Positions 7,800 to 16,236 of a DNA stretch of 64,000 bases are shown piece by piece. The DNA is from Rhizobium sp. L51/94 (GTDB lineage: Bacteria > Pseudomonadota > Alphaproteobacteria > Rhizobiales > Rhizobiaceae), in the NCBI RefSeq assembly GCF_019355555.1, contig NZ_CP072141.1, positions 800,001 through 864,000 on the forward strand, given 5' to 3'. The number at the start of each line of letters is the position of its first letter. The first letter of the stretch is position 1. Below the pieces are notes generated by a model. The model was not told the DNA's origin. It ran no database searches and saw nothing but the letters and a program-made list of their open reading frames with translations. Position numbers and translations under genes: made by a program.

Positions 7800-8410
7800 C
7801 GCGCGGCGCGGTATTCGGCTTCCTGCTGGCATTTAGCTGCGGACAGGCGCAGGCGGCCGAACTCGATCTTGCCGCATGGGCAAGGGCGCTGCCGCAGCAT
7901 TTTACATTGTCGGGCGTAAAGAACGAGCCGACCTATCTCGCCGCCATCGATATCGCCCGCGCAGGTAATATTTTCACCATCCGGGGTGGAGCGCCCGCGT
8001 GGATGGAGCGTTCTGTGGAGGTGGTCAGTGTCTCTGACGATGGGGTCGTAACTCATGCCATCTGCCCGGTCGGCATGGATTGCCGTCAAGTGAGCCGGCC
8101 AGCTGGCTTCCTCTCCGGCGCGGCACTGCTGTCGGCATCGAGACGCGGCCTGCTGCACGGCACCGCCATGCCAGAGGCCTACGGAGCATTTGAGGTCGTC
8201 TGCATTCCGGGCGAGCAACTGTCGATCAAGGATCCGATCCTCGATCCCTGCTTCGAAATCCGAAGCGGTGCGGCGATTGCCGAGAAACATCGCACCAGTC
8301 ACCGTTTCGACGGTCCGTCTCTCGATCCAGTCTCTTTGCGCATCCAGATCACGTCCTCCGAGCCTGCAGCCTCACGATCCTCCCTCCTCCCAAAGGATAA
8401 CGCTTCATGA
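7793..8410 (+). CDS. Secreted protein of unknown function
   Basis: The 205-residue product begins with a signal peptide (hydrophobic LLAFSCGQAQAA, cleavage near residue 22) and has no other membrane span. The mature part has several cysteines (CPVGMDC, VVCIPG, DPCFE) that could form disulphides in the periplasm. I do not recognise a family. It overlaps the preceding gene by 7 bases and the next by 4, so it is embedded in the importer operon. That points to a role in substrate handling outside the cytoplasm, for example binding or initial processing, but nothing in the sequence shows a reaction. Confidence 0.7.
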   Translation: MVARGAVFGFLLAFSCGQAQAAELDLAAWARALPQHFTLSGVKNEPTYLAAIDIARAGNIFTIRGGAPAWMERSVEVVSVSDDGVVTHAICPVGMDCRQVSRPAGFLSGAALLSASRRGLLHGTAMPEAYGAFEVVCIPGEQLSIKDPILDPCFEIRSGAAIAEKHRTSHRFDGPSLDPVSLRIQITSSEPAASRSSLLPKDNAS

Positions 8411-9396
8411 TTTCCCTTCGCACTCTCGGCCTCGCCGCAGCCCTGACTGTCTCCGGGCTTTTTGCCTCCACCGCCTTTGCTGATCCGCTGAAAGTCGTGT
8501 TGCTGGTTCCGGGCCATGCCAATGATGGCTCGTTCAACCAGGTGGCGCGCGAGGCGGCTGAGAAGCTGCAGAAGAGCGGCGACATCAAGTTCGAGTTGCG
8601 TGAAGCGATGGCCGATCCGAGCCAGTCCGAGCCGGTGATCCGTCAATACGCCGCGAAGGGCTACGACCTCATCATCGGCCACGGCATCGAGCTCTCCGAG
8701 CCGATCCTGAAGATAGCCAAGGATTACCCGAAGGTGCATTTTGCCGCCTCTGGAGGTCCCGATCTCGCCGATCGCCTTTTGCCGAATGCCGATGGCTGGA
8801 CTTACGACTTCGGCCAGCAGGGTTATCTCGGAGGCTTCATTGCCGGCAAGATGGCCGGCGTCGAGACCGTCGGAATGGTCGGCGGACCGGAGCTCGCTTT
8901 CGTCAAGGCGTCGCATAACGGCTTCAAGCAGGGACTGAAGGAAGGTAATCCGGCTGCAAAGACGATCGAAACCTACACTGGCTCGTTCGACGATGCGCAG
9001 AAGGCCGCCGAGGTCACCCGCGGCATGATCGCCCAAGGCGCAAAGCTCGTCTGGACGTCCGGCGACGGGATCGGCAATGGCGTGGCTGCCGCCGCCGTGC
9101 AGGACGGGGCCGTGACCATCGGCGTCACCGGCGAAGCCGGCGGAAATGCCGCCAAGGTCAATGTCGCCAGCATCGTGCTCGATATGTACCCGACCTACAA
9201 GACCTATGTCGACGACATCAAGGCAGGCACTTTCGGAAAGAAATTCCTGGTTTCCGGCATCGCCAACAAGGGTCTGGTCATGACGAAGATCAATGCCGTC
9301 GGCGAAAAGCTGCCGGATGACCTCAACAAGCAGGTAGACGCGCTTGTTGCCGATCTTGCCTCCGGCAAGGTGAAGCTGCCGAACTTCTTCCAGTAG
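8407..9396 (+). CDS. BMP-family ABC transporter substrate-binding protein (purine nucleoside type)
   Basis: The 329-residue protein has a signal peptide ending at STAFA and the basic-membrane-protein (PnrA-like) fold, with LVPGHANDGSFNQVAREAA and DLIIGHGIELSEP near the N-terminus and a GGPELAFV segment. PnrA-type proteins bind purine nucleosides. There is no lipobox cysteine, so it is a soluble periplasmic protein. The ATG follows AAAGGA. A complete set of transporter partners follows (9402, 14052, 15134). It diverges from the second BMP protein at 20976, which suggests a different ligand. Confidence 0.88.
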   Translation: MISLRTLGLAAALTVSGLFASTAFADPLKVVLLVPGHANDGSFNQVAREAAEKLQKSGDIKFELREAMADPSQSEPVIRQYAAKGYDLIIGHGIELSEPILKIAKDYPKVHFAASGGPDLADRLLPNADGWTYDFGQQGYLGGFIAGKMAGVETVGMVGGPELAFVKASHNGFKQGLKEGNPAAKTIETYTGSFDDAQKAAEVTRGMIAQGAKLVWTSGDGIGNGVAAAAVQDGAVTIGVTGEAGGNAAKVNVASIVLDMYPTYKTYVDDIKAGTFGKKFLVSGIANKGLVMTKINAVGEKLPDDLNKQVDALVADLASGKVKLPNFFQ

Positions 9397-9401
9397 GAAC
9401 G

Positions 9402-10919
9402 ATGCGTTTGACCTCTGCCCCGATCATAGCCAACGCCGTCACCAAGCGCTTCGGCGCGCTGACGGCGCTCGACCAGGCCTCGATCACGCTCCGGCGTGGC
9501 GAGGTTTCGGCTATTGTTGGCGAAAACGGGGCAGGCAAATCTACCCTTGCCAAGATCATCGCGGGCATCCTTCCGGCAGACCAGGCAGCTATCATCAGCA
9601 ATGGTGTGCCGGTTGCCACATGGTCGCGGCGGGAGGCGGTCGGTGCGGGCATTGCGTTCGTGCCGCAGAACCTGTCTTTCATTCCGACATTGACGATCGT
9701 TGAAAACCATCTGCTGGCCGAAAAGGGCTGGCGTCTGCAGCGAAAGTCGGCCGCTTACGCGCTTGGGCGTGCAGCCGAGGAAATGGGCGTCTCGCTCAAT
9801 CTCACTGTCTCGGTCGAGTCATTGAGCCTTGCCGAGCGGCAGATGGGAGAGATCGTCTCTGCCGTTGCCGGCGGGGCAAAGATACTGTTGCTCGACGAGC
9901 CGACATCTTCTCTCGGTCCCGTGGAGGTCAGGCAACTCATTGCCACCATCCGTCGTCTCTGTTCAGGTGGAACGACGATTGGCCTGGTGACCCACCGGAT
10001 CTCGGAGGTGATGGAAGGCGCCGACCATATCACCGTGCTGCGCGCCGGAAGGGTCGTTCTCGACGGCGTCACCGCAGGGCTGAATTCCGATGCGATCGCC
10101 CGACTGATGGTAGGCGATCGAGATCGTCGTCCTCCGGCACGTAGGCCTGTGACATCGGACTGGAAGCGCCTTGAAGTCTCGGGTCTCGGCGTCAGGGGAG
10201 AGAGCCAGCCTATCCTGACCGAGCTCTCTTTTTCAGTGCGCCAGGGTGAAGTCCTGGCGGTTGCCGGCGTCTCGGGGGCAATGCAGCCGGCATTGGCGCA
10301 ATGCCTTGCCGGGTTGCGAAAACCCGATGCCGGGACAATCCGCCTCGATGGCACGGACACCACCGGCGATGCCGCGCGTGCTGCGGCATCTGGGCTTGCC
10401 TACATTCCGGAAGACCGTCTGGAAGGCGTTGCGCCCGATCTGGCGAATTCTGAAAATGCCAGTCTGTTCCGCCTCGGGCAGCCCGGCTTCCGCCGCTTTG
10501 CGATGCGCAACCGCGCTGCCGAGCGTGCGCTTGGTGAGGCCATTATTGCGGATTTCAACGTCCAGCCGCCCAATCCGGATCTCGCATCGGGAGGGCTGTC
10601 TGGCGGCAATCTGCAGAAATTGCTGGTTGGACGCGAACTCGAGTGCAAGCCGGGCATCATCATCGCCCACGGCCCGACGCAGGGGCTCGATCTTGCCGCC
10701 GCCGCGTCGATCCGGACGGCAATCGTCAAGGCCGCAGCCGAAGGTGCCGCTGTCGTCGTGATTTCGGCCGATCTCGATGAGCTTCTGGAAATGGGCCATC
10801 GCATGATCGTGCTTGCCAATGGCCGCGTCACCGCCGAATTCGATCTCGACACTCAGGTGGACATGACTGCGCTCGGGCAGGCGATGATCGATAATAAAAC
10901 TCTGGAGACCGCCCTATGA
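9402..10919 (+). CDS. Nucleoside-type ABC transporter ATP-binding protein with two ATPase domains
   Basis: The 505-residue tandem ATPase belongs to the sugar/nucleoside (carbohydrate uptake type 2) group. The first domain has Walker A GENGAGKST (about residue 41) and Walker B LLLDEPT, but the signature is weak (LSLAERQMG). The second has a degenerate Walker A (VSGAMQPAL), a good signature (LSGGNLQK) and a degenerate Walker B (AHGPTQGLD). This asymmetry is normal for the group. It follows the BMP gene after 5 bases and powers the two permeases encoded downstream, with two enzyme genes inserted in between. Confidence 0.88.
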   Translation: MRLTSAPIIANAVTKRFGALTALDQASITLRRGEVSAIVGENGAGKSTLAKIIAGILPADQAAIISNGVPVATWSRREAVGAGIAFVPQNLSFIPTLTIVENHLLAEKGWRLQRKSAAYALGRAAEEMGVSLNLTVSVESLSLAERQMGEIVSAVAGGAKILLLDEPTSSLGPVEVRQLIATIRRLCSGGTTIGLVTHRISEVMEGADHITVLRAGRVVLDGVTAGLNSDAIARLMVGDRDRRPPARRPVTSDWKRLEVSGLGVRGESQPILTELSFSVRQGEVLAVAGVSGAMQPALAQCLAGLRKPDAGTIRLDGTDTTGDAARAAASGLAYIPEDRLEGVAPDLANSENASLFRLGQPGFRRFAMRNRAAERALGEAIIADFNVQPPNPDLASGGLSGGNLQKLLVGRELECKPGIIIAHGPTQGLDLAAAASIRTAIVKAAAEGAAVVVISADLDELLEMGHRMIVLANGRVTAEFDLDTQVDMTALGQAMIDNKTLETAL

Positions 10920-12790
10920 GTGATGTGAAGATCGATTTTCCGGCGACCGGAGCTGGCCTTGCCCCGACTGTTGCCGAGCTGATGAGGATGCGCCTTGTCG
11001 CCGCCGGCAAGGAAAGGCCGGACATGATTATTCGGGGCGGCAAGGTGCTGGCGCTGCATATTGGCGAAGTCATGGAGCGCGACGTCGTCATTTCCGGCCG
11101 TCACATCGCCGCTGTGACGCCGGTCGGCTATTTCGACGCCGACGAGATCGTTGATGCATCAGGGTATTTCGTCGCGCCGACCTTTATCGATACGCATCTG
11201 CACATAGAGTATACCAAGTTGGTGCCGGGCGAGCTGGCCCGCCTGTCGGTGCCGCGTGGCACGACGCTGGTCCTGGCCGATGCCAATTGTATTGCCAATG
11301 TGCTGGGCGAGGAAGGCCTCGACTTCATGGGCGAGACCAGCACGCCGCTGCGGATCCTCCGCCAAGTCTCCCACAAGGTGCCGCAGGCGCCCGATCTCGA
11401 GCTTGGTGGCGCTCATCTGACGACGGAGCAGATCGCCGCCCGCGTCCAGCGTCCGGATGCGGCAACGCTCGGCGAATCCAATCCGTTCAATCTCGATGAG
11501 AGTTCCGCGCGGAAGGCCGTTGCAGCGATTACCGCCGGCAAGCGCATCACCGGCCATACGGCACTGCTGGAAAACGAGCCCCTGTGGAGCTATCTCGCCG
11601 GCGGCGTCAGCGACGACCACAACGCCCATATGACCAAGGATGTCGTCGAGCGCCTGCGCCTCGGCACCATGCTGACCGTCATGGCCGGCAGCATGAACGA
11701 CAACGTTCCCCACGTCTTCGCCGATATCCCGGCCCTGAAGGACGGGCTCTTCCACATTTCGTTCTGCGCCGACGACAAGCTGGTCGAGGACCTCGATCGT
11801 GAGGGACATATCGACCATCACGTTCGCCAGGCGATTGCCTGCGGCGTCGAGCCGCTGAAGGCGTGGCGCATGGCCACCCTGTCTGCCGCTTCCTATTACC
11901 GCCTCGATCACCTGCTGGGGTCGATCACGCCCAGTCGCCTCGCCGATATCCAACTCGTCGCCGATCTCGCCGAAGCACGGCCTCATCTCGTGATCGTCGG
12001 CGGCAAGATCGTGGCTCGCGACGGTCAGCCGCTTTTCGAAAATACCGACCCGGTGCCGGCTTTCACGCGCAACACTGTCTACCTGCATCCGGATATCGAT
12101 GCCCAATCCTTTGCGACGGAAGCAAAGGGCGACAAGGCCTGGGTGCAGGCCATGGAAATGTACGACGGCTACTTCAAGCGTGCCTTTCACGCGGAGCTTG
12201 ATGTGATCGACGGCATCGTCCAGTGCGATGTCGAGCGGGATATCCTGAAAGTCGCCATTGTCGACCGCCACCACGCCACCGAGACGGTCGGCGTCGGTTT
12301 CGTCAAGGGGTTTGGCCTCAAGCGGGGCGCGATTGCCGCCACTACCAATTGCGAAAACCAGAATCTCGTGATTGTAGGCACCTCCGACGAGGAGATGGAG
12401 CTGGCGACACGCGCCATCGAGCGGATCGGCGGCGGCTACGTAACAGTTGCCGAGGGCCAGGTCCTGGCCAGCGTGCCGCTGGCGGTGGCCGGCTGCATGA
12501 GCGACCAGCCGTGGGAGAAGGTACGGGACCAGTCACTCGCCTGCGACGCGGCAACGCGCACCATCGGCTGCACGATGCAGGCCCCGTTCCTGATCATGTC
12601 GTTTATCGGTCTTGTCGGCGTTCCAGATCTGGGGCTGACCGAGCGCGGCCTGGTCGAAACGAAAACGCAGACGTTCACAGATCTGGTCCTGGGTCTCGAG
12701 GGCGGCATGGTATGCTGCCGTTGCCCAAGCCATGCTCACGAGGTTCACAGGATGATGGATGCCGTCGGCTTCCAGGCTGTGGAGGTCTGA
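10916..12790 (+). CDS. Adenine deaminase-family amidohydrolase with altered active-site motifs
   Basis: The 624-residue protein has the AdeC layout: an amidohydrolase barrel with HLH (His94, His96), a carboxylate in GESNPF (Glu187), ITGHTALL (His214) and CADD (Asp286), then the adenine-deaminase C-terminal domain. Several motifs depart from the family: DANC (122-125) where DPHE is usual, DDHN (233-236) for SDHE, and TNCENQN (477-483) for AHDSHN. The canonical copy at 62934 keeps SHDSHN. The enzyme probably acts on a 6-amino or otherwise substituted purine other than adenine, or has lost activity. It overlaps the ATPase gene by 4 bases. Confidence 0.8.
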   Translation: MSDVKIDFPATGAGLAPTVAELMRMRLVAAGKERPDMIIRGGKVLALHIGEVMERDVVISGRHIAAVTPVGYFDADEIVDASGYFVAPTFIDTHLHIEYTKLVPGELARLSVPRGTTLVLADANCIANVLGEEGLDFMGETSTPLRILRQVSHKVPQAPDLELGGAHLTTEQIAARVQRPDAATLGESNPFNLDESSARKAVAAITAGKRITGHTALLENEPLWSYLAGGVSDDHNAHMTKDVVERLRLGTMLTVMAGSMNDNVPHVFADIPALKDGLFHISFCADDKLVEDLDREGHIDHHVRQAIACGVEPLKAWRMATLSAASYYRLDHLLGSITPSRLADIQLVADLAEARPHLVIVGGKIVARDGQPLFENTDPVPAFTRNTVYLHPDIDAQSFATEAKGDKAWVQAMEMYDGYFKRAFHAELDVIDGIVQCDVERDILKVAIVDRHHATETVGVGFVKGFGLKRGAIAATTNCENQNLVIVGTSDEEMELATRAIERIGGGYVTVAEGQVLASVPLAVAGCMSDQPWEKVRDQSLACDAATRTIGCTMQAPFLIMSFIGLVGVPDLGLTERGLVETKTQTFTDLVLGLEGGMVCCRCPSHAHEVHRMMDAVGFQAVEV

Positions 12791-12798
12791 GGCGCCGT

Positions 12799-14055
12799 AT
12801 GCAAAAAGCACCCACAAATCTCCCGCCGCTGCTCGGCGCCGCCTTTCCGCCAAACGGCATCGCGGCGGAATACATCTCCGACCTTCTTACCCTGCAGACG
12901 GTGCTGGACGACGAGATCGCACCCTTGGCTGCCGAAACCGACCGGGTAGGTCGGTACCCGACAAAATCCATCGCAGCCTTGAAACGTTCGGGATTTTTGA
13001 AATCCGTCGTCCCCGTCGCTTTCGGGGGACGCGCCATGCCCCATCGCGTCTCCATGGAGGCGCAGTTGCGTATCGCCATCGCCGATTCCGCAGTCGCCCA
13101 AATCTACAAGGTGCATGACGAGATCGTCCGCGAAATCCTGACCTATTGCCCGGCGGATCTGAAGCCACGCCTGTCACGCGCCATCGTCGAGGATAACGCC
13201 ATCATCGGGCTTGCCGTGGCGGAGGCCGGCCGCAAGGTCGACGACCCCATGACAACGACGGCAACGCCAGCGACCGACGGCGGATTTATCGTTCACGGAC
13301 GCAAGATATACACGACTGGCGCGGCTGGAGCCGACTACATCGCAACCTGGGCCTACAATGCGGCAGCTCCGGGCGTTGCCGCCAATCCTCTGGCCGGCAT
13401 GCAGCTCAACCTGATCCCGCCAACGGCTCCGGGCATTACCATCCACCGCGATTGGGATGCCCTCGGCCAGCGCGGCACCGATTCGGGCACGATCACCTTC
13501 GACAACGTCAAGACTGACCCTCTTTGGAACGCTACCATTCCCGGCCTGTTTTCGCCTCCCCACGCATCGCTTCGCTATCAGGTCGGCTTTGCAGCCATCA
13601 TGATCGGAGTTGGGATTGCCGCCTTGCGCGAGGCGGCGGGCTTTGTGGCCTCAAGCAGTCGCCCGTGGCCATCGGCCGGCGTCGACAATGCTGCCGACGA
13701 TCCGCACACGCGCAAGATCATGGGCGAATTGACTGCAGGCCTCTCTGCAGCCTACGCACTTATGCTGATGGCGGCCGATCTGCTAGATGCCTTCGAGCGC
13801 GGGGAGGTCAGCCGGACGGAACTTGCCATCCCGGTCTATGCGGCAAAGGCCGCCGCCAACAAGGCGGCACTCGAGGCAACATCAGAAATCTTCACGCTGA
13901 TGGGGACGCGTGCCGCAGGCCGCAAAAATGGTTTCGATCGCCATTGGCGCAATGCCCGCATCCTGTCCCTGCACGACCCGGTATCCTGGAAATATGCCGA
14001 GATCGGGCGCCACGTGCTGACCGGATGGGAACCCGATCCGGGCCTTTACCAATGA
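12799..14055 (+). CDS. Acyl-CoA dehydrogenase-fold flavoprotein, probably a DszC/SfnC-like monooxygenase
   Basis: The 418-residue protein has the acyl-CoA dehydrogenase N-terminal, middle and C-terminal domains. Its end carries RHWRNARILSLHDPVSWK (about 381-398), the pattern of DszC/SfnC-type class D flavin monooxygenases rather than of true dehydrogenases. Those enzymes use reduced flavin and O2 to oxidise sulphur or nitrogen atoms, or small organosulphur or aromatic compounds. No flavin reductase is seen nearby. The gene is 8 bases after the adenine-deaminase-like gene and overlaps the next permease by 4 bases (ATGA), so it is an integral part of this importer operon. The substrate is unknown. 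Confidence 0.75.
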   Translation: MQKAPTNLPPLLGAAFPPNGIAAEYISDLLTLQTVLDDEIAPLAAETDRVGRYPTKSIAALKRSGFLKSVVPVAFGGRAMPHRVSMEAQLRIAIADSAVAQIYKVHDEIVREILTYCPADLKPRLSRAIVEDNAIIGLAVAEAGRKVDDPMTTTATPATDGGFIVHGRKIYTTGAAGADYIATWAYNAAAPGVAANPLAGMQLNLIPPTAPGITIHRDWDALGQRGTDSGTITFDNVKTDPLWNATIPGLFSPPHASLRYQVGFAAIMIGVGIAALREAAGFVASSSRPWPSAGVDNAADDPHTRKIMGELTAGLSAAYALMLMAADLLDAFERGEVSRTELAIPVYAAKAAANKAALEATSEIFTLMGTRAAGRKNGFDRHWRNARILSLHDPVSWKYAEIGRHVLTGWEPDPGLYQ

Positions 14056-15137
14056 TCTCGCAACTGCTGAAACCGACAACGCTTCAAAAGAGGGCGATCC
14101 TTGCTATCGTGCTGGTCGCGGTTGCCCTGGCGCTGTTGATTGCGCTCGCCGGTGCCAATCCGCTCGATGCGATCGCGGCCCTCTTCAGTGGGGCTTTCGG
14201 CGAACCCTATGTCCTTGCCGAAACGCTGGTGACGGCGACGCCGCTTGCCATCGTCGCCCTCGGCGTCATGCCGGCGCTCCGATCCGGCTTGTTCACCATC
14301 GGCTCGCAGGGCCAACTGGTGGCAGGCGCGGCACTCTCCACGGCGGTCATCCAAGCCAATGCCGGTGCAAGTGCGCCCGTGCTTTTGATCCTGGGCTGCC
14401 TGTCCGGCATGGCTGGAGGTTTGCTTTTTGCCCTGTTGCCCGCTCTCTTGCGCGCCTACATGCACGTCAACGAAATCCTGTCGACACTGCTGTTGAATTA
14501 CATTGCAGGCTATGGGCTTGTCTGGGTGCTGAAAGGGCCGTTGCGTTCATCGATGCAGACCGCGACACCGCGCAGCGATGCGTTGCCGGACAATGCGCTG
14601 ATCGGGACTCTTGTCGATGGCACGCGGCTGCACCTCGGCGTTTTGGCCGTTCTGGTTCTGGCGGTCGCCCTGTGGTTCTGGACCCGAACGCGTTCCGGCC
14701 TTGTCTATTCCCTCTTCGCCAGCCGACCACACCTCGCCGCGCGCCTCGGCCTATCGCCGGCAAGGGCCGTGGTCAGGCCGATGCTGTTTTCGGGCGCTGC
14801 CGCCGGGCTTGCCGGCTGGATCCAGGTGGCGGGCGTCGCCCACACACTGTATCCAAGCGTCGATGGCGGGCTCGGATTTTCCGGTATTCTCGTGGCCGTC
14901 CTTGGTGGCCTCAATCCACTCGGCATCGTCGTTGCGGCAATCCTCTTCGGCGCTTTATCGACGGGCGCGCAGGGCATGCAGATTGGCACGTCGGTGCCGG
15001 CGGCGATTGCCATCGTCGCCCAAGGTTTTGTCCTGCTGGCCGTGACCCTCGCAGTTGGTAAAAATGTCCGTACAGCGAGCGCAGCGCCACCCATGGAAAA
15101 GAAACCGGCGTCCGAAGCCGCAGGAGCCAATCCATGA
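14052..15137 (+). CDS. BMP-type ABC transporter permease, first subunit
   Basis: The 361-residue protein has about nine hydrophobic segments and belongs to the BPD_transp_2 group that works with BMP-type binding proteins (NupB-like, with ALRSGLFTIGSQGQL and a conserved AYMHVNEILSTLLLNY loop). The C-terminal tail is hydrophilic and Ala/Pro-rich. It overlaps the flavoprotein gene and the next permease gene by 4 bases each. Together with the product of 15134-16048 it forms the membrane channel. Confidence 0.88.
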   Translation: MISQLLKPTTLQKRAILAIVLVAVALALLIALAGANPLDAIAALFSGAFGEPYVLAETLVTATPLAIVALGVMPALRSGLFTIGSQGQLVAGAALSTAVIQANAGASAPVLLILGCLSGMAGGLLFALLPALLRAYMHVNEILSTLLLNYIAGYGLVWVLKGPLRSSMQTATPRSDALPDNALIGTLVDGTRLHLGVLAVLVLAVALWFWTRTRSGLVYSLFASRPHLAARLGLSPARAVVRPMLFSGAAAGLAGWIQVAGVAHTLYPSVDGGLGFSGILVAVLGGLNPLGIVVAAILFGALSTGAQGMQIGTSVPAAIAIVAQGFVLLAVTLAVGKNVRTASAAPPMEKKPASEAAGANP

Positions 15138-16048
15138 GCTGGTCCGATCTGGTCTTCTGGCAAATCGTCCTTGGCGGCACCCTTCGGCTGGCGACGCCGA
15201 TCTTCCTCGCGGCGCTCGGCGAGATGATTACTGAACGAAGCGGCACGATCAATCTTGGCATCGATGGCATCATGACTGCCGGCGCCTTCAGCGCGGTGGT
15301 CTGCGCCAGTATCGCCGGCTGGCAGGGCGGGCTGCTGGGAGCCGTTATTACGGGCACCCTCTACGGGTCGGTGATCGCCTTGTCCGTGGTCAAAGGTGGG
15401 GCCAACCAGATCATCACCGGGATCGCGATTTCGCTGATAGGCTCCGGGCTCACTTCATTTCTGTTCCAGCTTTGGCAGCCTTCAGGCCAGAGCATGATGT
15501 TCGTGCCGCTGGCGCCCAATATCACCATACCTTTCCTCAGCGACCTGCCCTTTATCGGCCCCATCCTGTTCAAGCAGAACCTCATAACCTACGCTGCACT
15601 GGTCCTTCTCATAGCTGCCATATGGCTGATGAATTTCACGCGCGTCGGCCTCGTCCTGCGAGCTGTCGGCGACGGGGCGGCTGCTTCCGCTGTTCGCGGC
15701 ATCGATACCGATCGCGTGCGAATGGTTGCCATCATCGTCGGTGCCGCCCTCATGGGGCTCGGTGGCGCAGCGATCACCATCGGCTTTCTCGGCTCTTTCA
15801 ACGATGGCCTCACCAACGGCCGAGGCTATGTCGCCCTGGCAGTCGTGATCATCGGCCGCTGGTCGCCAGTTGGCGCCGTTCTCGGTGCATTCCTGTTTGC
15901 CTTCTTCGATAGCCTTGGCCTCAGGGCCCAGAGCGGTATGGGTTTCCTGCCGAACGAGGTCTTTTCGATCCTGCCATACGCGATGACGCTTCTGGTGCTG
16001 ATTTTCACGGCCCGCTCGAAGATTGCCCCGCGCGAACTCGGTAGATAA
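15134..16048 (+). CDS. BMP-type ABC transporter permease, second subunit
   Basis: The 304-residue permease has the NupC/YufQ-like pattern TERSGTINLGIDGIM near residue 35, the membrane-loop signature that contacts the ATPase, and about eight to nine spans. It is the last gene of the unit that starts at 6810. No strong terminator hairpin is evident in the 188 bases that follow. Confidence 0.88.
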   Translation: MSWSDLVFWQIVLGGTLRLATPIFLAALGEMITERSGTINLGIDGIMTAGAFSAVVCASIAGWQGGLLGAVITGTLYGSVIALSVVKGGANQIITGIAISLIGSGLTSFLFQLWQPSGQSMMFVPLAPNITIPFLSDLPFIGPILFKQNLITYAALVLLIAAIWLMNFTRVGLVLRAVGDGAAASAVRGIDTDRVRMVAIIVGAALMGLGGAAITIGFLGSFNDGLTNGRGYVALAVVIIGRWSPVGAVLGAFLFAFFDSLGLRAQSGMGFLPNEVFSILPYAMTLLVLIFTARSKIAPRELGR

Positions 16049-16236
16049 TTGGCAGCCTCTGGTGCCGGTCAGAAAACCCAGGTGCTACCTCGCCGGGAGA
16101 GTCGTGGCTTTCGCACATCGGGCGTCGATCAAAAATGTGTTAGATCGGCTTGGCGTGAGGGTGCGGCCTTTGAAAATGGGATTTCTTCGGTATAGGAATT
16201 GATCGCAAGCGATGCAGGACCGAGGACGATGAAAAG
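16049..16236. other. Intergenic region, no gene seen
   Basis: The 188 bases between the permease and the hydroxylase gene contain no credible reading frame or strong hairpin. It must carry the promoter of the gene at 16237, whose ATG is preceded by a purine-rich AGGACGATGAAAAG stretch. Confidence 0.5.

Noticed and set aside
11159..12274. 371-codon minus-strand frame inside the adenine-deaminase-like gene
   Set aside because: Antisense shadow caused by high GC codon use; no start signal or recognisable domain.
12223..12798. In-frame extension of the flavoprotein gene back into the adenine-deaminase-like gene
   Set aside because: The extension is an out-of-frame reading of the previous gene (Arg-rich, no domain). 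The ATG at 12799 gives the family start.
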